A DNA stretch of 64,000 bases from CAZVPF01 sp964628195 (GTDB lineage Bacteria > Planctomycetota > Phycisphaerae > Sedimentisphaerales > Anaerohalosphaeraceae): the NCBI GenBank assembly GCA_964628195.1, contig CAZVPF010000001.1:156083-220082 (forward strand). Direction: 5' to 3'. The translations under genes were made by a program, and so were the position numbers. A model generated the notes under the pieces. It searched no databases, was not told where the DNA came from, and saw nothing but the letters and a program-made list of their open reading frames with translations. Numbering within the stretch: position 1 is the stretch's first letter; each line of letters begins with the position of its first letter. This document shows positions 24,230 to 33,036 of the stretch, in pieces.

Positions 24230-25714
24230 ATGCTTTCGGTCATTACCGGCAACTTGGACATTGATAAAGCTTTTAAGATAGCTTTAGGTGATATTTTCAC
24301 CAATATTGCGCCATACCGCACGACGCTTCACAGCAGGGCACACGACAGCGAAGTCGATATTATAGGCCCGGATGATGAAGTATTGAACGCCGGCCTGAGC
24401 TACAACACGCCCTGGACCCGCGATGCGGCGATAAATACCTGCAACGGGGTCGGACTTTTTATGCCGGAACTGACAAAGAATACTTTGCTTTCCGTACTTG
24501 AGAAAAGAAATGGCAAAACCGTACTAAAGGACATGTACGACTCGCAGTACTGGGATGCGATTATTTGGGCAGCCGGCGCGTGGCAGCAGTTTTTGTATAC
24601 GTTTGACTATGATTTTCTGAGTGTCGCGTTTGAGGTGATAGATGCAGCTCTGGAATTTTTCGAGAACACGGAATTTGACGAAAAAAGAAATCTTTTTCGC
24701 GGCCCTGCAAGCACCAGTGACGGCATATCAGGCTACCCGGACTTCTACGCGAACGTAATATGCTCGGAAATGCACGGCGGAGCCTTTATACTCGACTGGC
24801 TGGACGCAAACCCCCAGCATCGCGCAAAAAAAGGCCGCGGCATGCCAATGTTCGCACTCTCGACAAATTGCCTGTATTACAACGCCTATGTGGTAGCGCA
24901 AAACATGGCCGATGCCTTGAACACAAACGAAAAACCCGGTTGGCCAGAAAAAGCCGAAAAACTTAAAAAAGCGATAAACGACAACTTCTGGTCCGATCGG
25001 CTGGGCAGATACCTGTACCTTGTCGATGATTTCGGAAACTGCGACAGGCAGGAATGCCTCGGACATGCCTATGCGATTCAGTTCGGCATCGCAGATCAGC
25101 ACCAGGTAAAAAGCATATTTGAAAACCAGGCAACGGTGCCCGCTGGTTTGCCTGTAATCTGGCCTGTCTTTGATAGGCACAAGGACGGCACCGGCAACTC
25201 CTTCGGCAGGCACTGCGGCTGCGCCTGGCCATCCTTCGAGGCAATATTCACAACCGCGGCCTACCGAGCAGGCAACAGTGATTTCCTGCTCAAACAACTC
25301 GGCAGCCTTTCCGCCAGTGCATGCAGGGACATGCACTTTGCCGAAATATATCATCCGGTCTCCGGCGAAATATACGGCGGGGTTCAGAGGTTCAAAGGCG
25401 ACGACCTTTATGTATGGGAGTCCTGCCCCCGGCAGACCTGGTCTGCAACAGGGTACATAAGGCTTATACTGCGCGGACTGGCGGGAATAGAACTATCCCG
25501 GGACGGAATGAACTTTGCCCCCCTGCTTACGGAAGATGTACCAAATCTTGAAATGACCGGCCTGCGGTATAACGGCAATAAACTCTCGGTTAAGATAAAA
25601 GGCCCCGGTGACAAAATAAAAAGCATGAACATAAACGGCCAAGAAACCGAACAGTTAATACTGCCTGCAAAATTCACAGGCCCCGCGGTTGTGGAAATCG
25701 AACTTTCAAAGTAA
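24230..25714 (+). CDS. Six-hairpin ((alpha/alpha)6-barrel) glycoside hydrolase, GH63/GH37-like
   Basis: 494 residues with no export signal. The sequence has the alternating helical pattern and aromatic-rich loops of trimming-glucosidase-like enzymes: NTPWTRDAAINTCNGV, QYWDAIIWAAGAWQQFL, GYPDFYANVICSEMHGGAF and HCGCAWPSFEAIFTTAAY, followed by WESCPRQTWSATGY. About 70 C-terminal residues form a small beta domain (LRYNGNKLSVKIKG). Acidic residues in PWTRDA and in FAEIYHP are candidates for catalysis, but I cannot fix the pair. It probably acts in the cytoplasm on imported oligosaccharides. The gene at 25734 begins 19 bases later, so the two are likely co-transcribed. Confidence 0.6.
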   Translation: MLSVITGNLDIDKAFKIALGDIFTNIAPYRTTLHSRAHDSEVDIIGPDDEVLNAGLSYNTPWTRDAAINTCNGVGLFMPELTKNTLLSVLEKRNGKTVLKDMYDSQYWDAIIWAAGAWQQFLYTFDYDFLSVAFEVIDAALEFFENTEFDEKRNLFRGPASTSDGISGYPDFYANVICSEMHGGAFILDWLDANPQHRAKKGRGMPMFALSTNCLYYNAYVVAQNMADALNTNEKPGWPEKAEKLKKAINDNFWSDRLGRYLYLVDDFGNCDRQECLGHAYAIQFGIADQHQVKSIFENQATVPAGLPVIWPVFDRHKDGTGNSFGRHCGCAWPSFEAIFTTAAYRAGNSDFLLKQLGSLSASACRDMHFAEIYHPVSGEIYGGVQRFKGDDLYVWESCPRQTWSATGYIRLILRGLAGIELSRDGMNFAPLLTEDVPNLEMTGLRYNGNKLSVKIKGPGDKIKSMNINGQETEQLILPAKFTGPAVVEIELSK

Positions 25715-25733
25715 TAATTAAGGAACTTTTCAC

Positions 25734-27692
25734 ATGAATCTTTATCAACACAAAAAAAGTTTTACAAAACTTATCCTCGTAGTAAGTCTAATTGCCGCTA
25801 TTTTCCTGCCCTGCACAGCCTTTGCTGAAAAAGCAAAGGACATGGCCTATGAACAGGAAATGGTCCGCAAGTCCGAAGCAAACGCGATACTCCAGGGCTG
25901 GAGCCCGACCATACCCTTTGACGAGTCAAAGGTTACCTTTGGGGTCAGCACTGTTTCAAGGACCGGCTCGTGCAGCGCGACAATTAAAGTCGAGCCGGAC
26001 GCAAAGCCCGCTTTTTATGAAATGCAAAAAGACATTTCAGGCGTCAAGCCCGGTGAAGTTTACAAAATGACGGCATGGATAAAAACAGAAAACCAAACCG
26101 ACGGTGTCGGGGCGTATATGGGTATTGGCGCATTGAAAGCGGAGTATCCTTACAGCAGGTTTGTTTCGGGCGACGCTGAGAGAGTCACCGGAACAAGCGA
26201 CTGGACAAAAGTTAGCTGCGTGCTCTTTGTTCCGCCCGGGGTTCATACTATTAGGCAGATAATCCTGATCCACGGCACAGGCCAGGCTTATTTTGACGAT
26301 ATCGTTTTTGAGAAAATAGATAGTTTCCAAAGTGTCGAAAACAATTCCCCGAAAATCCATGTAACCAACGAGGTAACCACGGAAGATTTTATCGGTTTCG
26401 GTTTCGAGGACGACGCGTTTTTCTATACCCAGGAAAATCTCAGCGAGATGAACCAGTCGGATATCGAACTGCGCAACCGCCGGATAGCCGAGCTTTCCCC
26501 TTCGGTCATCGCTACACTTTTCTGGTGGGACGCGATATGCCCGGACAAAAATCTCGATAACGTTACTTATGACACCGAGCAGTTCAAGGCCCTTATCCGT
26601 ACACTGCGCCCTCACCAGCAGGCCGGTCGAAAAGTCTTCATGGGTGACGTATTCTGGGGATGGAGCAGGGAAAACTTCCCCTACAGCATGAAAAACGTAG
26701 AAAAAGGCATCGAAATATACTCCGACGCCGTTGAATACCTGGTTAAACAGCAGGGTCTTGAGTGCATTAAATACGTTTGCATTTCCGGTGAGGTTGATAT
26801 GGTTTTCGAGTCATACGGCGGCTCGTTCGAAAGCTACCTCAAGGCATGCAGGCTGCTCAGGAAGAAACTTGACCAGGCCGGCCTTACGGACATAAAAATA
26901 ATCGGCGACAAGAGCGGCGGCTTTGTGTGGATAGAGGAGATCATCCCGATACTCGACGATCTTTTCGGCATATTTACAATCCATGAATACCCGGAAATAA
27001 CCCAGTACCCGCTGATAGATTACCGCATCGACAGGATGGTGGACATCGTGCAAGACAAATCCGAACCTATCGTCACCGCTTCGGGTAAAAAGAAATATAA
27101 ACCCATCTTCCTTTATGAAATCGGGGCTCTCGAAAGCAGCACAATGAGCACCCCGCAAATGGGCAGCGTAATGCCTCGATATGAGTACCCGCTCTATTGT
27201 GCCAACACCGCTATCTCGGGACTGAACAGGGGGCTTGTCGGCGGGTCCGTCTGGTGCCTGCACAGCATGTATTATCCCGGCAGGATGATGATGGACTGGG
27301 GAATTTGGGAATATAAAAACCTGGACTGGAAAATACGCCCGGTGTATTACGGTTACGGACTGTTCACCAAATACGCAAAGCCCGGCATGAACCCCCTGAA
27401 AGTAGATGTCTCGCCCGAATTTTATGATTTCTCCGCTGCAGCGCTTCGCGACAGCAACGGCAAGAGAATAGTTTACATACTTAATTTTTCCGACACAGCC
27501 CTTAAAGCAGACATATCCGGCCTGAATGAAGGCGCATTTGAAGTTTTCGAGTACAGCAGGGACACCGTGCCCTCGATGGGTGAAAAAGGCTACGGCCGGG
27601 TCGACTCCCTGAAAACAGGAAAAATATGGAAAGCCTCGCAGAAAAGCATTGATACAAAACCCGAAAGCATTATTATGCTCAAAGAAATTTGA
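25734..27692 (+). CDS. Secreted clan GH-A-like glycosidase with N-terminal carbohydrate-binding domain
   Basis: 652 residues; AAGGA precedes the ATG. A signal peptide ends near TAFAEK. Residues about 40-205 look like a CBM4/9-type jelly roll (GSCSATIKVEPD, KMTAWIKTENQ, GTGQAYFDDIVFEK). A TIM-barrel region follows (about 215-560), with E353 in CISGEVD as candidate acid/base and E462 in FLYEIGALES as candidate nucleophile at strand ends. Such a pair is seen in GH39, GH5 and other clan-A families, but no single family is clearly matched. A C-terminal beta domain (VYILNFSDTALKADISGL) resembles those of arabinofuranosidase-type enzymes. The DUF2961 gene follows directly, in operon arrangement. Confidence 0.6.
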   Translation: MNLYQHKKSFTKLILVVSLIAAIFLPCTAFAEKAKDMAYEQEMVRKSEANAILQGWSPTIPFDESKVTFGVSTVSRTGSCSATIKVEPDAKPAFYEMQKDISGVKPGEVYKMTAWIKTENQTDGVGAYMGIGALKAEYPYSRFVSGDAERVTGTSDWTKVSCVLFVPPGVHTIRQIILIHGTGQAYFDDIVFEKIDSFQSVENNSPKIHVTNEVTTEDFIGFGFEDDAFFYTQENLSEMNQSDIELRNRRIAELSPSVIATLFWWDAICPDKNLDNVTYDTEQFKALIRTLRPHQQAGRKVFMGDVFWGWSRENFPYSMKNVEKGIEIYSDAVEYLVKQQGLECIKYVCISGEVDMVFESYGGSFESYLKACRLLRKKLDQAGLTDIKIIGDKSGGFVWIEEIIPILDDLFGIFTIHEYPEITQYPLIDYRIDRMVDIVQDKSEPIVTASGKKKYKPIFLYEIGALESSTMSTPQMGSVMPRYEYPLYCANTAISGLNRGLVGGSVWCLHSMYYPGRMMMDWGIWEYKNLDWKIRPVYYGYGLFTKYAKPGMNPLKVDVSPEFYDFSAAALRDSNGKRIVYILNFSDTALKADISGLNEGAFEVFEYSRDTVPSMGEKGYGRVDSLKTGKIWKASQKSIDTKPESIIMLKEI

Positions 27693-27745
27693 TCAGTTGG
27701 AATAACGCAGTAATTTTAAATATCCAATTTACAGGAAATGGACAA

Positions 27746-28888
27746 ATGGAAAACTTGTTTCAAATGCCAGGCGGCAAAGTCGAAACACGCTGGATATCAC
27801 TGGAGAATAAAAATGGCGAAAAAGGCGCCGCAGGCAAGGCGAACTTCGGCAGAAAGGGCTCGGCCTGTACAAGACTTGCAGCGGGACAGGAAATAACCCT
27901 TGCCGATCTTAAAGGCAGCGGGACCATTCGACGCATGTGGATAACCATTTCCAGCCGAACACCGGACACACTTCGGGGGCTGAAAATAGAGATGTACTGG
28001 GACGGGGCCGCAACCCCGGCTGTACAGGGCCCGATAGGTGACTTCTTCTGCCACAGCCACGGCAGGATACTGAAGTTTGAAAACGCGTGTTTTTCCTCCC
28101 CGGAAGGCAGGAGCTTTAACTGTAATATACCCATGCCGTTTAGAAAAGGGGCATTGATTAAACTCGTCAACGAATCTGAAAATTTAATGGACCTTTACTT
28201 CGATATAAACTGCACATTGAACGACAGGCACGACGAGAATACCCTGTATTTCCATTCTTACTGGCGACGGGAAAACCCGACGAAGATTAGAGAGGATATG
28301 ACGATTCTGCCGGAAGTTCAAGGCAAGGGACGTTTTCTCGGTTGCAACCTCGGTATCCGGGTGAATGAAAAAATGAACAACTTCTGGTGGGGCGAAGGAG
28401 AGGTAAAGGTTTATCTCGACGGCGACGAAAAGTATCCCACGCTCTGCGGGACCGGCACCGAGGACTATATCGGCACAGGCTGGGGACAGGGCTATTTTGT
28501 AAACCGTTTCCAGGGTAACCATTATGTCGAGGGGGATAAAAAGACCAGCGATTCGTCTTTTGCCGACGCTTACGGTTATTACCGCTTTCACATCCCTGAC
28601 CCTGTTTACTTCCACGAGAATATAAAGGTGGATATCCAGGTGATGGGCGGGGCTTTTTATAAATCGCTGATAGAATGCATGGACAGGTATCCCGATATAA
28701 AGCTGATTAAAACCGGTGACGGAACCGAGCTTTACACAAGAAAAGAGATCGAGGAAAACCCGGAACAACCCGGCCTGGTCGAACGCTGCGATGATTATTC
28801 TGCAACGGCTTACTGGTATATGAACAGGCCGGAAAACGGCTTGCCCGCTATAGCAGAAGCGACCGAAAGGATCAAGGACATCGTTTAG
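27746..28888 (+). CDS. DUF2961 / GH172 family protein
   Basis: 380 residues from the ATG at 27746, which has AGGAAA upstream; the frame is open back to 27689 but nothing supports that earlier start. The family fold is a double jelly roll. Seen here are GSGTIRRMWITISSR, YWDGAATPAVQGPIGDFF and the hallmark CGTGTEDYIGTGWGQGYF with E239, one of the conserved glutamates of the family. GH172 members act on furanosides (alpha-D-fructofuranosidase, D-arabinofuranosidase). There is no signal peptide, so action in the cytoplasm is likely. It is the last gene of the 24230-28888 unit. A larger relative lies at 33037-36951. Confidence 0.85.
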   Translation: MENLFQMPGGKVETRWISLENKNGEKGAAGKANFGRKGSACTRLAAGQEITLADLKGSGTIRRMWITISSRTPDTLRGLKIEMYWDGAATPAVQGPIGDFFCHSHGRILKFENACFSSPEGRSFNCNIPMPFRKGALIKLVNESENLMDLYFDINCTLNDRHDENTLYFHSYWRRENPTKIREDMTILPEVQGKGRFLGCNLGIRVNEKMNNFWWGEGEVKVYLDGDEKYPTLCGTGTEDYIGTGWGQGYFVNRFQGNHYVEGDKKTSDSSFADAYGYYRFHIPDPVYFHENIKVDIQVMGGAFYKSLIECMDRYPDIKLIKTGDGTELYTRKEIEENPEQPGLVERCDDYSATAYWYMNRPENGLPAIAEATERIKDIV

Positions 28889-28924
28889 GCTCCGCCTGGC
28901 GGCAGGGAGACAAAGAAAATATAT

Positions 28925-30217
28925 TTAACGGTTCGGCTGATTGGCGTCGTTGAAGTTCTTAACTTCCCGCAGCATATATTCTCTTTCGTTGTCTTCGGTA
29001 ATGTTCCAGTCATTGTTTTGCGGCGGATAGTCATAAACCCAGATCGCCGAGAGCGGGACATTAAGCTCGATAATTGCGTTATATATCCTGTAAAAAATCT
29101 CCCGTTCGTTTTCAAGAGTTTTTGGTGCGCCGAACTCGCCCACGAAAAAAACCTTATTTTCCTTTTCGGCTGCATCTTTGCAAACACCTATAAACTCTTC
29201 TATTGAGATTTCGTCGGCAAAGTAAAGATTGTCATGGTGTGGATAAATATGCACCGATACTGAGTCGACCATGCCGGGGTTGTCGTTGGCAAGCATTCGC
29301 ATCCACTGCTGCTTTGAATCTTTCTGCCAGTTATTAAAATAGCTGCGGTGAAATGCGTTTTCAGGCGGCGCGGCGTCGCCGGTCGATATCAGCCGGTGCG
29401 GGTCTATTTTGCGTACCTCCTCGGCAAAAATTCTGTAAGCGGTTCTGATAGCTGCCCGTGTGGGCCTGTCTCTTTCGGTTCGGGTCAATGCGGTCCCCAT
29501 TTCGGGCACTATCGGGGCTCTGCCGAAATTCGGATCTTCGTCGTTTCTCGGGATATCCGCTGCGAGAAGATGTTCGTTGCCGAACTCCCAAGCCCATATC
29601 GCCTCTGAATCTGCATACCTGCCGACAATTTCCCGGGTATAGGTCCTGAAAAAGTCCATCGTTTTGCTTTTGGGATTCCCGATTTGGTCCATCGACTCGC
29701 CTGCAATATCAGGTACATTACAGACATACCAGAACAGGCAGGGCACCAGGCCAAGCCCGTGCTTTTCGGCTTCGGCGACAAGTTCATCCATCAATTCAAA
29801 ATACCGCTGTTTATCCTCAAGATAGAGTTTCCATTCGACAGGCCAATAGCCCCCGGCCATGAACCTTATGAAAGGTACATTGTAATCTTCTCTGAGCGTC
29901 CTGAAGCCTTCTTTATAGCTTTTGTCCTCAACATCCTTCAATACCCTGAAGAACGCGTTAAAGTAATTCACGCCCATGCCTGTGTAGGGTTTACCCTTTC
30001 TCATCAAACGTCCGTCCACTGCATAAATCCCCGGGACCAGGCCGGCATTATCTTCGTTTAAGTTCATTTGGGAAGATTGCGGATTTGGTGTTTCGCCGGA
30101 TGTCTTTTTCTCGTGTTTTGCCGCAGCAGTATCGGTGCTGTTAGTATTTGCCTGTTCTTGACATCCCGTAAATGCTAAAAAAAACGCCGTAACTAAAAGA
30201 TAGGATAATAACCTCAT
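28925..30217 (-). CDS. GH5-like (cellulase/mannanase clan) lipoprotein
   Basis: 430 residues. The lipoprotein signal MRLLSYLLVTAFFLAFTGC has the acylated cysteine at C19, followed by a Ser/Thr/Asn-rich linker, so the enzyme is membrane-anchored and faces outward. A TIM barrel fills the rest. N214-E215 in WEFGNEH is the expected acid/base motif and E361 in FFVGEFGAP the expected nucleophile of clan GH-A. Residues 81-95 (MGVNYFNAFFRVL) match the first strand of GH5 proteins. The gene lies 48 bases behind the beta-mannosidase gene in the same direction. A beta-mannan or related glycan is a reasonable but unproven substrate. Confidence 0.75.
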   Translation of the reverse strand: MRLLSYLLVTAFFLAFTGCQEQANTNSTDTAAAKHEKKTSGETPNPQSSQMNLNEDNAGLVPGIYAVDGRLMRKGKPYTGMGVNYFNAFFRVLKDVEDKSYKEGFRTLREDYNVPFIRFMAGGYWPVEWKLYLEDKQRYFELMDELVAEAEKHGLGLVPCLFWYVCNVPDIAGESMDQIGNPKSKTMDFFRTYTREIVGRYADSEAIWAWEFGNEHLLAADIPRNDEDPNFGRAPIVPEMGTALTRTERDRPTRAAIRTAYRIFAEEVRKIDPHRLISTGDAAPPENAFHRSYFNNWQKDSKQQWMRMLANDNPGMVDSVSVHIYPHHDNLYFADEISIEEFIGVCKDAAEKENKVFFVGEFGAPKTLENEREIFYRIYNAIIELNVPLSAIWVYDYPPQNNDWNITEDNEREYMLREVKNFNDANQPNR

Positions 30218-30265
30218 ATCTGCCCCGTATTAAATTAAGATTTGTTATACACTCGTTTTACAGAC

Positions 30266-32770
30266 TCAGTCCCAGTTGGTCAGCCAGTGGTTAATTTTAA
30301 GCTTTTCCGGGTCGAACTTGCTCTTTGCCCGGATAATGACCTCTTTTTGTTGACCGGGGTGCATATCGAAAAAGTTGTCGCTGAAATAAGCATTCATGTC
30401 TTCATCGGTAAGGAGGTTTACACATCGTGCAAATTTATCGGCAGTGATCTTTATCCCCGCCTGGTACTCACCGTTTTTTTCGACAAGCTTGCCCGATTTC
30501 ACTTTAAGATTAGGTTTAGGCCAGTCTACGTCTTTCCAGAGGTTATGGAAATATATCTCGCTTGCATTGCCTTGCCCGGATTGAAAGCTGACCCTGAGGT
30601 AACTGTTTTTATCCTTGCCGGCAGCTTTGTTGGAAACGCGGACGATAACCTCCGAACTGTGCCTGCCAACACCTGTTTGTTTATTTTCGAGTATTTCAGA
30701 TTCCCCGGTTTCAACGTTTTCACGATAGATGGTTACTTCCCCTGACAATTCTTCGGTAAGATTATGCGTAAGGTAGAGATCGTACCCCCCCTTTACCTTT
30801 CTAAACGAAAGAACAACGGGCCTGCACGCACGCTTGAGATAATAATAAACCTGCTTGGGCAGCCCGTAATAGTCGATTATCGACCAGCTCGCGCAAGGCC
30901 AGCAGTCATTAAGCATCCATATAAGTGCACCGCTGTTGACAGGCTGTCTGCGTCTGTGGTGCTGGAACTCGGCGTAAAGGTATTCGGCGTGGAAGGTGCC
31001 GGCGACCTTGACAAAATCGGCAGCGTCTTTCGGTTCATGGAAAAGCTTTGAAGCGCATTTATACTGTACCTGCACGAATGTCTCAGGAAGGGAATTGTAA
31101 GGGTTGTCCTGAACATGGTGTTCCCATACGTCATTTATAGGCCACAGGTTCTCTTGAGATATAAACTTTTTCAGCGATCGCATCTGAACAGGGCCGTGCA
31201 GTCCGAACTCTGACATGAACACCGCTTTTTTGCGATCGATATGCTCACGGAATTTGGTGATATCATCCTGGAATGCTTCTTCGTATGTTCCGCCGTGCGT
31301 ATCGCCTGAGTAAGGATCGTTTCCTACGTCCGTTATGCTTATGGGGCTGCTCGGAGTGTAAGCTACGTCCGGGCAAAGGTCCTGTATAACACCACGCGCG
31401 AGATAATGAGTGACCAGTTTGCCGGTTGTAATATTCTCGGCGAAAGAACCTGTCTTTTCATTACCGCCGCACCAGTGCGTAATGCAAGGATGGTTGCGGA
31501 GTCTCTGAACCTGGTACTCAAACTCGGGGATAAGATCGAGCGTAAAGTCATGGTCGTTGTCGGGTATGTCCGAGCAGGCGAACATCATATCCTGCCAGAC
31601 CATAATTCCGTTCTCGTCGCACAGCCGGTAGAAAGCCTCGTCTTCATATATCCCCCCGCCCCAGACCCTGAGCATGTTAAATCCCGCTTCGCGGGTCAGG
31701 CGAATGAGGTGTTCATAACGTTCGACTGAGACAGTGCCCGGGAAGCAGTCCGCGGGAACCCAGTTGGCGCCGGTGCAGAATATATACTGCCCGTTTATTT
31801 TGAACTGGAATTTCTGAATGTTTCCGCCGTTGGGGTCCTGCAAAAGCTCAACTTCGCGGATGCCGAAACTTCCCGAACTGGCGTCAAGAACCTTTTGTCC
31901 CTGCAGCAGTTCAATGCTGTAATTATATAAATTCGGTTTCCCGTAACCGTAAGGCCACCAGAGTTTCGGATTTTTAAGCTTGAAATTCGCTATGTTCTTT
32001 ATGCCCTCAACCGTTACATCCTTTTGGACGCTTTTTTGGCCGTCCGAAATGGTCACGGACAATGTCAGCTTCTGATTTTTTGAAATATTCCTGCTTTCAC
32101 GGTCGAGCGTTATCAGCATGTGTACGTGCCCGTCGGTTTTGCTTCGGACATAAACATCGTCTATATTTCCGCCCTTGACCATTTGTATCGAAGCGCTGCG
32201 GTATATTCCCAGCGAAGGCAGGTGCGGGGCCCAGTCCCAGGAAAACTGGCACTGTGCCTTGCGGGCGAAAATGCGGGGTGTGTAAAAACACGCCATATAA
32301 TTACTCGTATCGCGGGCCTCGATAACCTCCTTTGTCGCGTGGATGCAAAGTGCTATCGTATTATCTTTACCGAAATTAACCTTGTCACTGATGTCAAAAT
32401 TATACCGCCGGAACATATTTGACATCTCACCGGCTTTTTGGCCGTTAACGTATAACGTCGCATAAGTGTCCACCCCGTCGAAAACCATCTCGACTCTGCC
32501 GCTCTCGAAATTCTTCGGTATCTTAACGTCTTTCCTGAACCACCAGTCCTTGTGCCCCGTCCATTTGCAGCTCTCGGTATTGACGTCCTTAAAAGGGTTG
32601 CTTATTCTGCCCTTTTCGAGCAAAGCGGGGTGAATGTCTCCCGGTACAGAAACATCGATCCACCCGTTGTTTCCCAGGGCGGCGGCGCAGTATTTTGCGT
32701 CGGCATTTTTAGAATGCTCGGTGTCTTTAAGCTTCCATACACCATCAAGGCTCAGTGTTTTTAACGGCAT
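30266..32770 (-). CDS. GH2 family beta-mannosidase
   Basis: 834 residues, the usual length for the family. An N-terminal jelly roll (LSLDGVWKLKD, DVSVPGDIHPALLEKG, DWWFRKDV, FDGVDTYATLYVNG) and an Ig-like domain precede the TIM barrel. The barrel shows MLRVWGGGIYEDEAFYRLCDE, the acid/base motif CGGNE (E438) and the nucleophile region FMSEFGLHG (E521). The WDWAPHLPSLGIYRS segment is characteristic of beta-mannosidases within GH2. No signal peptide is present, so it should trim terminal beta-mannose from imported oligosaccharides. GGAG precedes the ATG. It is first in a two-gene unit with the GH5-like lipoprotein and is divergent from the GH172 fusion gene across a candidate operator. Confidence 0.88.
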   Translation of the reverse strand: MPLKTLSLDGVWKLKDTEHSKNADAKYCAAALGNNGWIDVSVPGDIHPALLEKGRISNPFKDVNTESCKWTGHKDWWFRKDVKIPKNFESGRVEMVFDGVDTYATLYVNGQKAGEMSNMFRRYNFDISDKVNFGKDNTIALCIHATKEVIEARDTSNYMACFYTPRIFARKAQCQFSWDWAPHLPSLGIYRSASIQMVKGGNIDDVYVRSKTDGHVHMLITLDRESRNISKNQKLTLSVTISDGQKSVQKDVTVEGIKNIANFKLKNPKLWWPYGYGKPNLYNYSIELLQGQKVLDASSGSFGIREVELLQDPNGGNIQKFQFKINGQYIFCTGANWVPADCFPGTVSVERYEHLIRLTREAGFNMLRVWGGGIYEDEAFYRLCDENGIMVWQDMMFACSDIPDNDHDFTLDLIPEFEYQVQRLRNHPCITHWCGGNEKTGSFAENITTGKLVTHYLARGVIQDLCPDVAYTPSSPISITDVGNDPYSGDTHGGTYEEAFQDDITKFREHIDRKKAVFMSEFGLHGPVQMRSLKKFISQENLWPINDVWEHHVQDNPYNSLPETFVQVQYKCASKLFHEPKDAADFVKVAGTFHAEYLYAEFQHHRRRQPVNSGALIWMLNDCWPCASWSIIDYYGLPKQVYYYLKRACRPVVLSFRKVKGGYDLYLTHNLTEELSGEVTIYRENVETGESEILENKQTGVGRHSSEVIVRVSNKAAGKDKNSYLRVSFQSGQGNASEIYFHNLWKDVDWPKPNLKVKSGKLVEKNGEYQAGIKITADKFARCVNLLTDEDMNAYFSDNFFDMHPGQQKEVIIRAKSKFDPEKLKINHWLTNWD

Positions 32771-32887
32771 TGCCGATTTTCTCCACTTATTCTATAGCAG
32801 CACTAATTATCCGGAAAGGCATTATAGACCTTTTCCGACTGAAATATCCACCTATTTATAATAGTTTAACGGGCCGTCTTTTTAAAC

Positions 32888-32920
32888 GTCTTTTTGCGAT
32901 AGATGTATGTCATTTTGCGC
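32888..32920 (+). promoter_or_regulatory. Candidate AraC/XylR-type operator, site 5
   Basis: GTCTTTTTGCGA (32888-32899) and GTCATTTTGCGC (32909-32920) have a 21-bp period, with the two half-site types in reverse order to site 3. It lies between the divergent GH2 and GH172-fusion genes. A -10-like TATAAT follows at 32972-32977 on the plus strand, with no good -35, as expected for an activated promoter. Confidence 0.72.
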
Positions 32921-33036
32921 AGATGAATTGATTTAAAGTATTAAAAAAGAGATACTTACAGTACCTGGTAATATAATCTGCATTATTTCGCAGGCAATGA
33001 AGCACAATTAATATCTTTTAATTACGGAGTCTTCAA

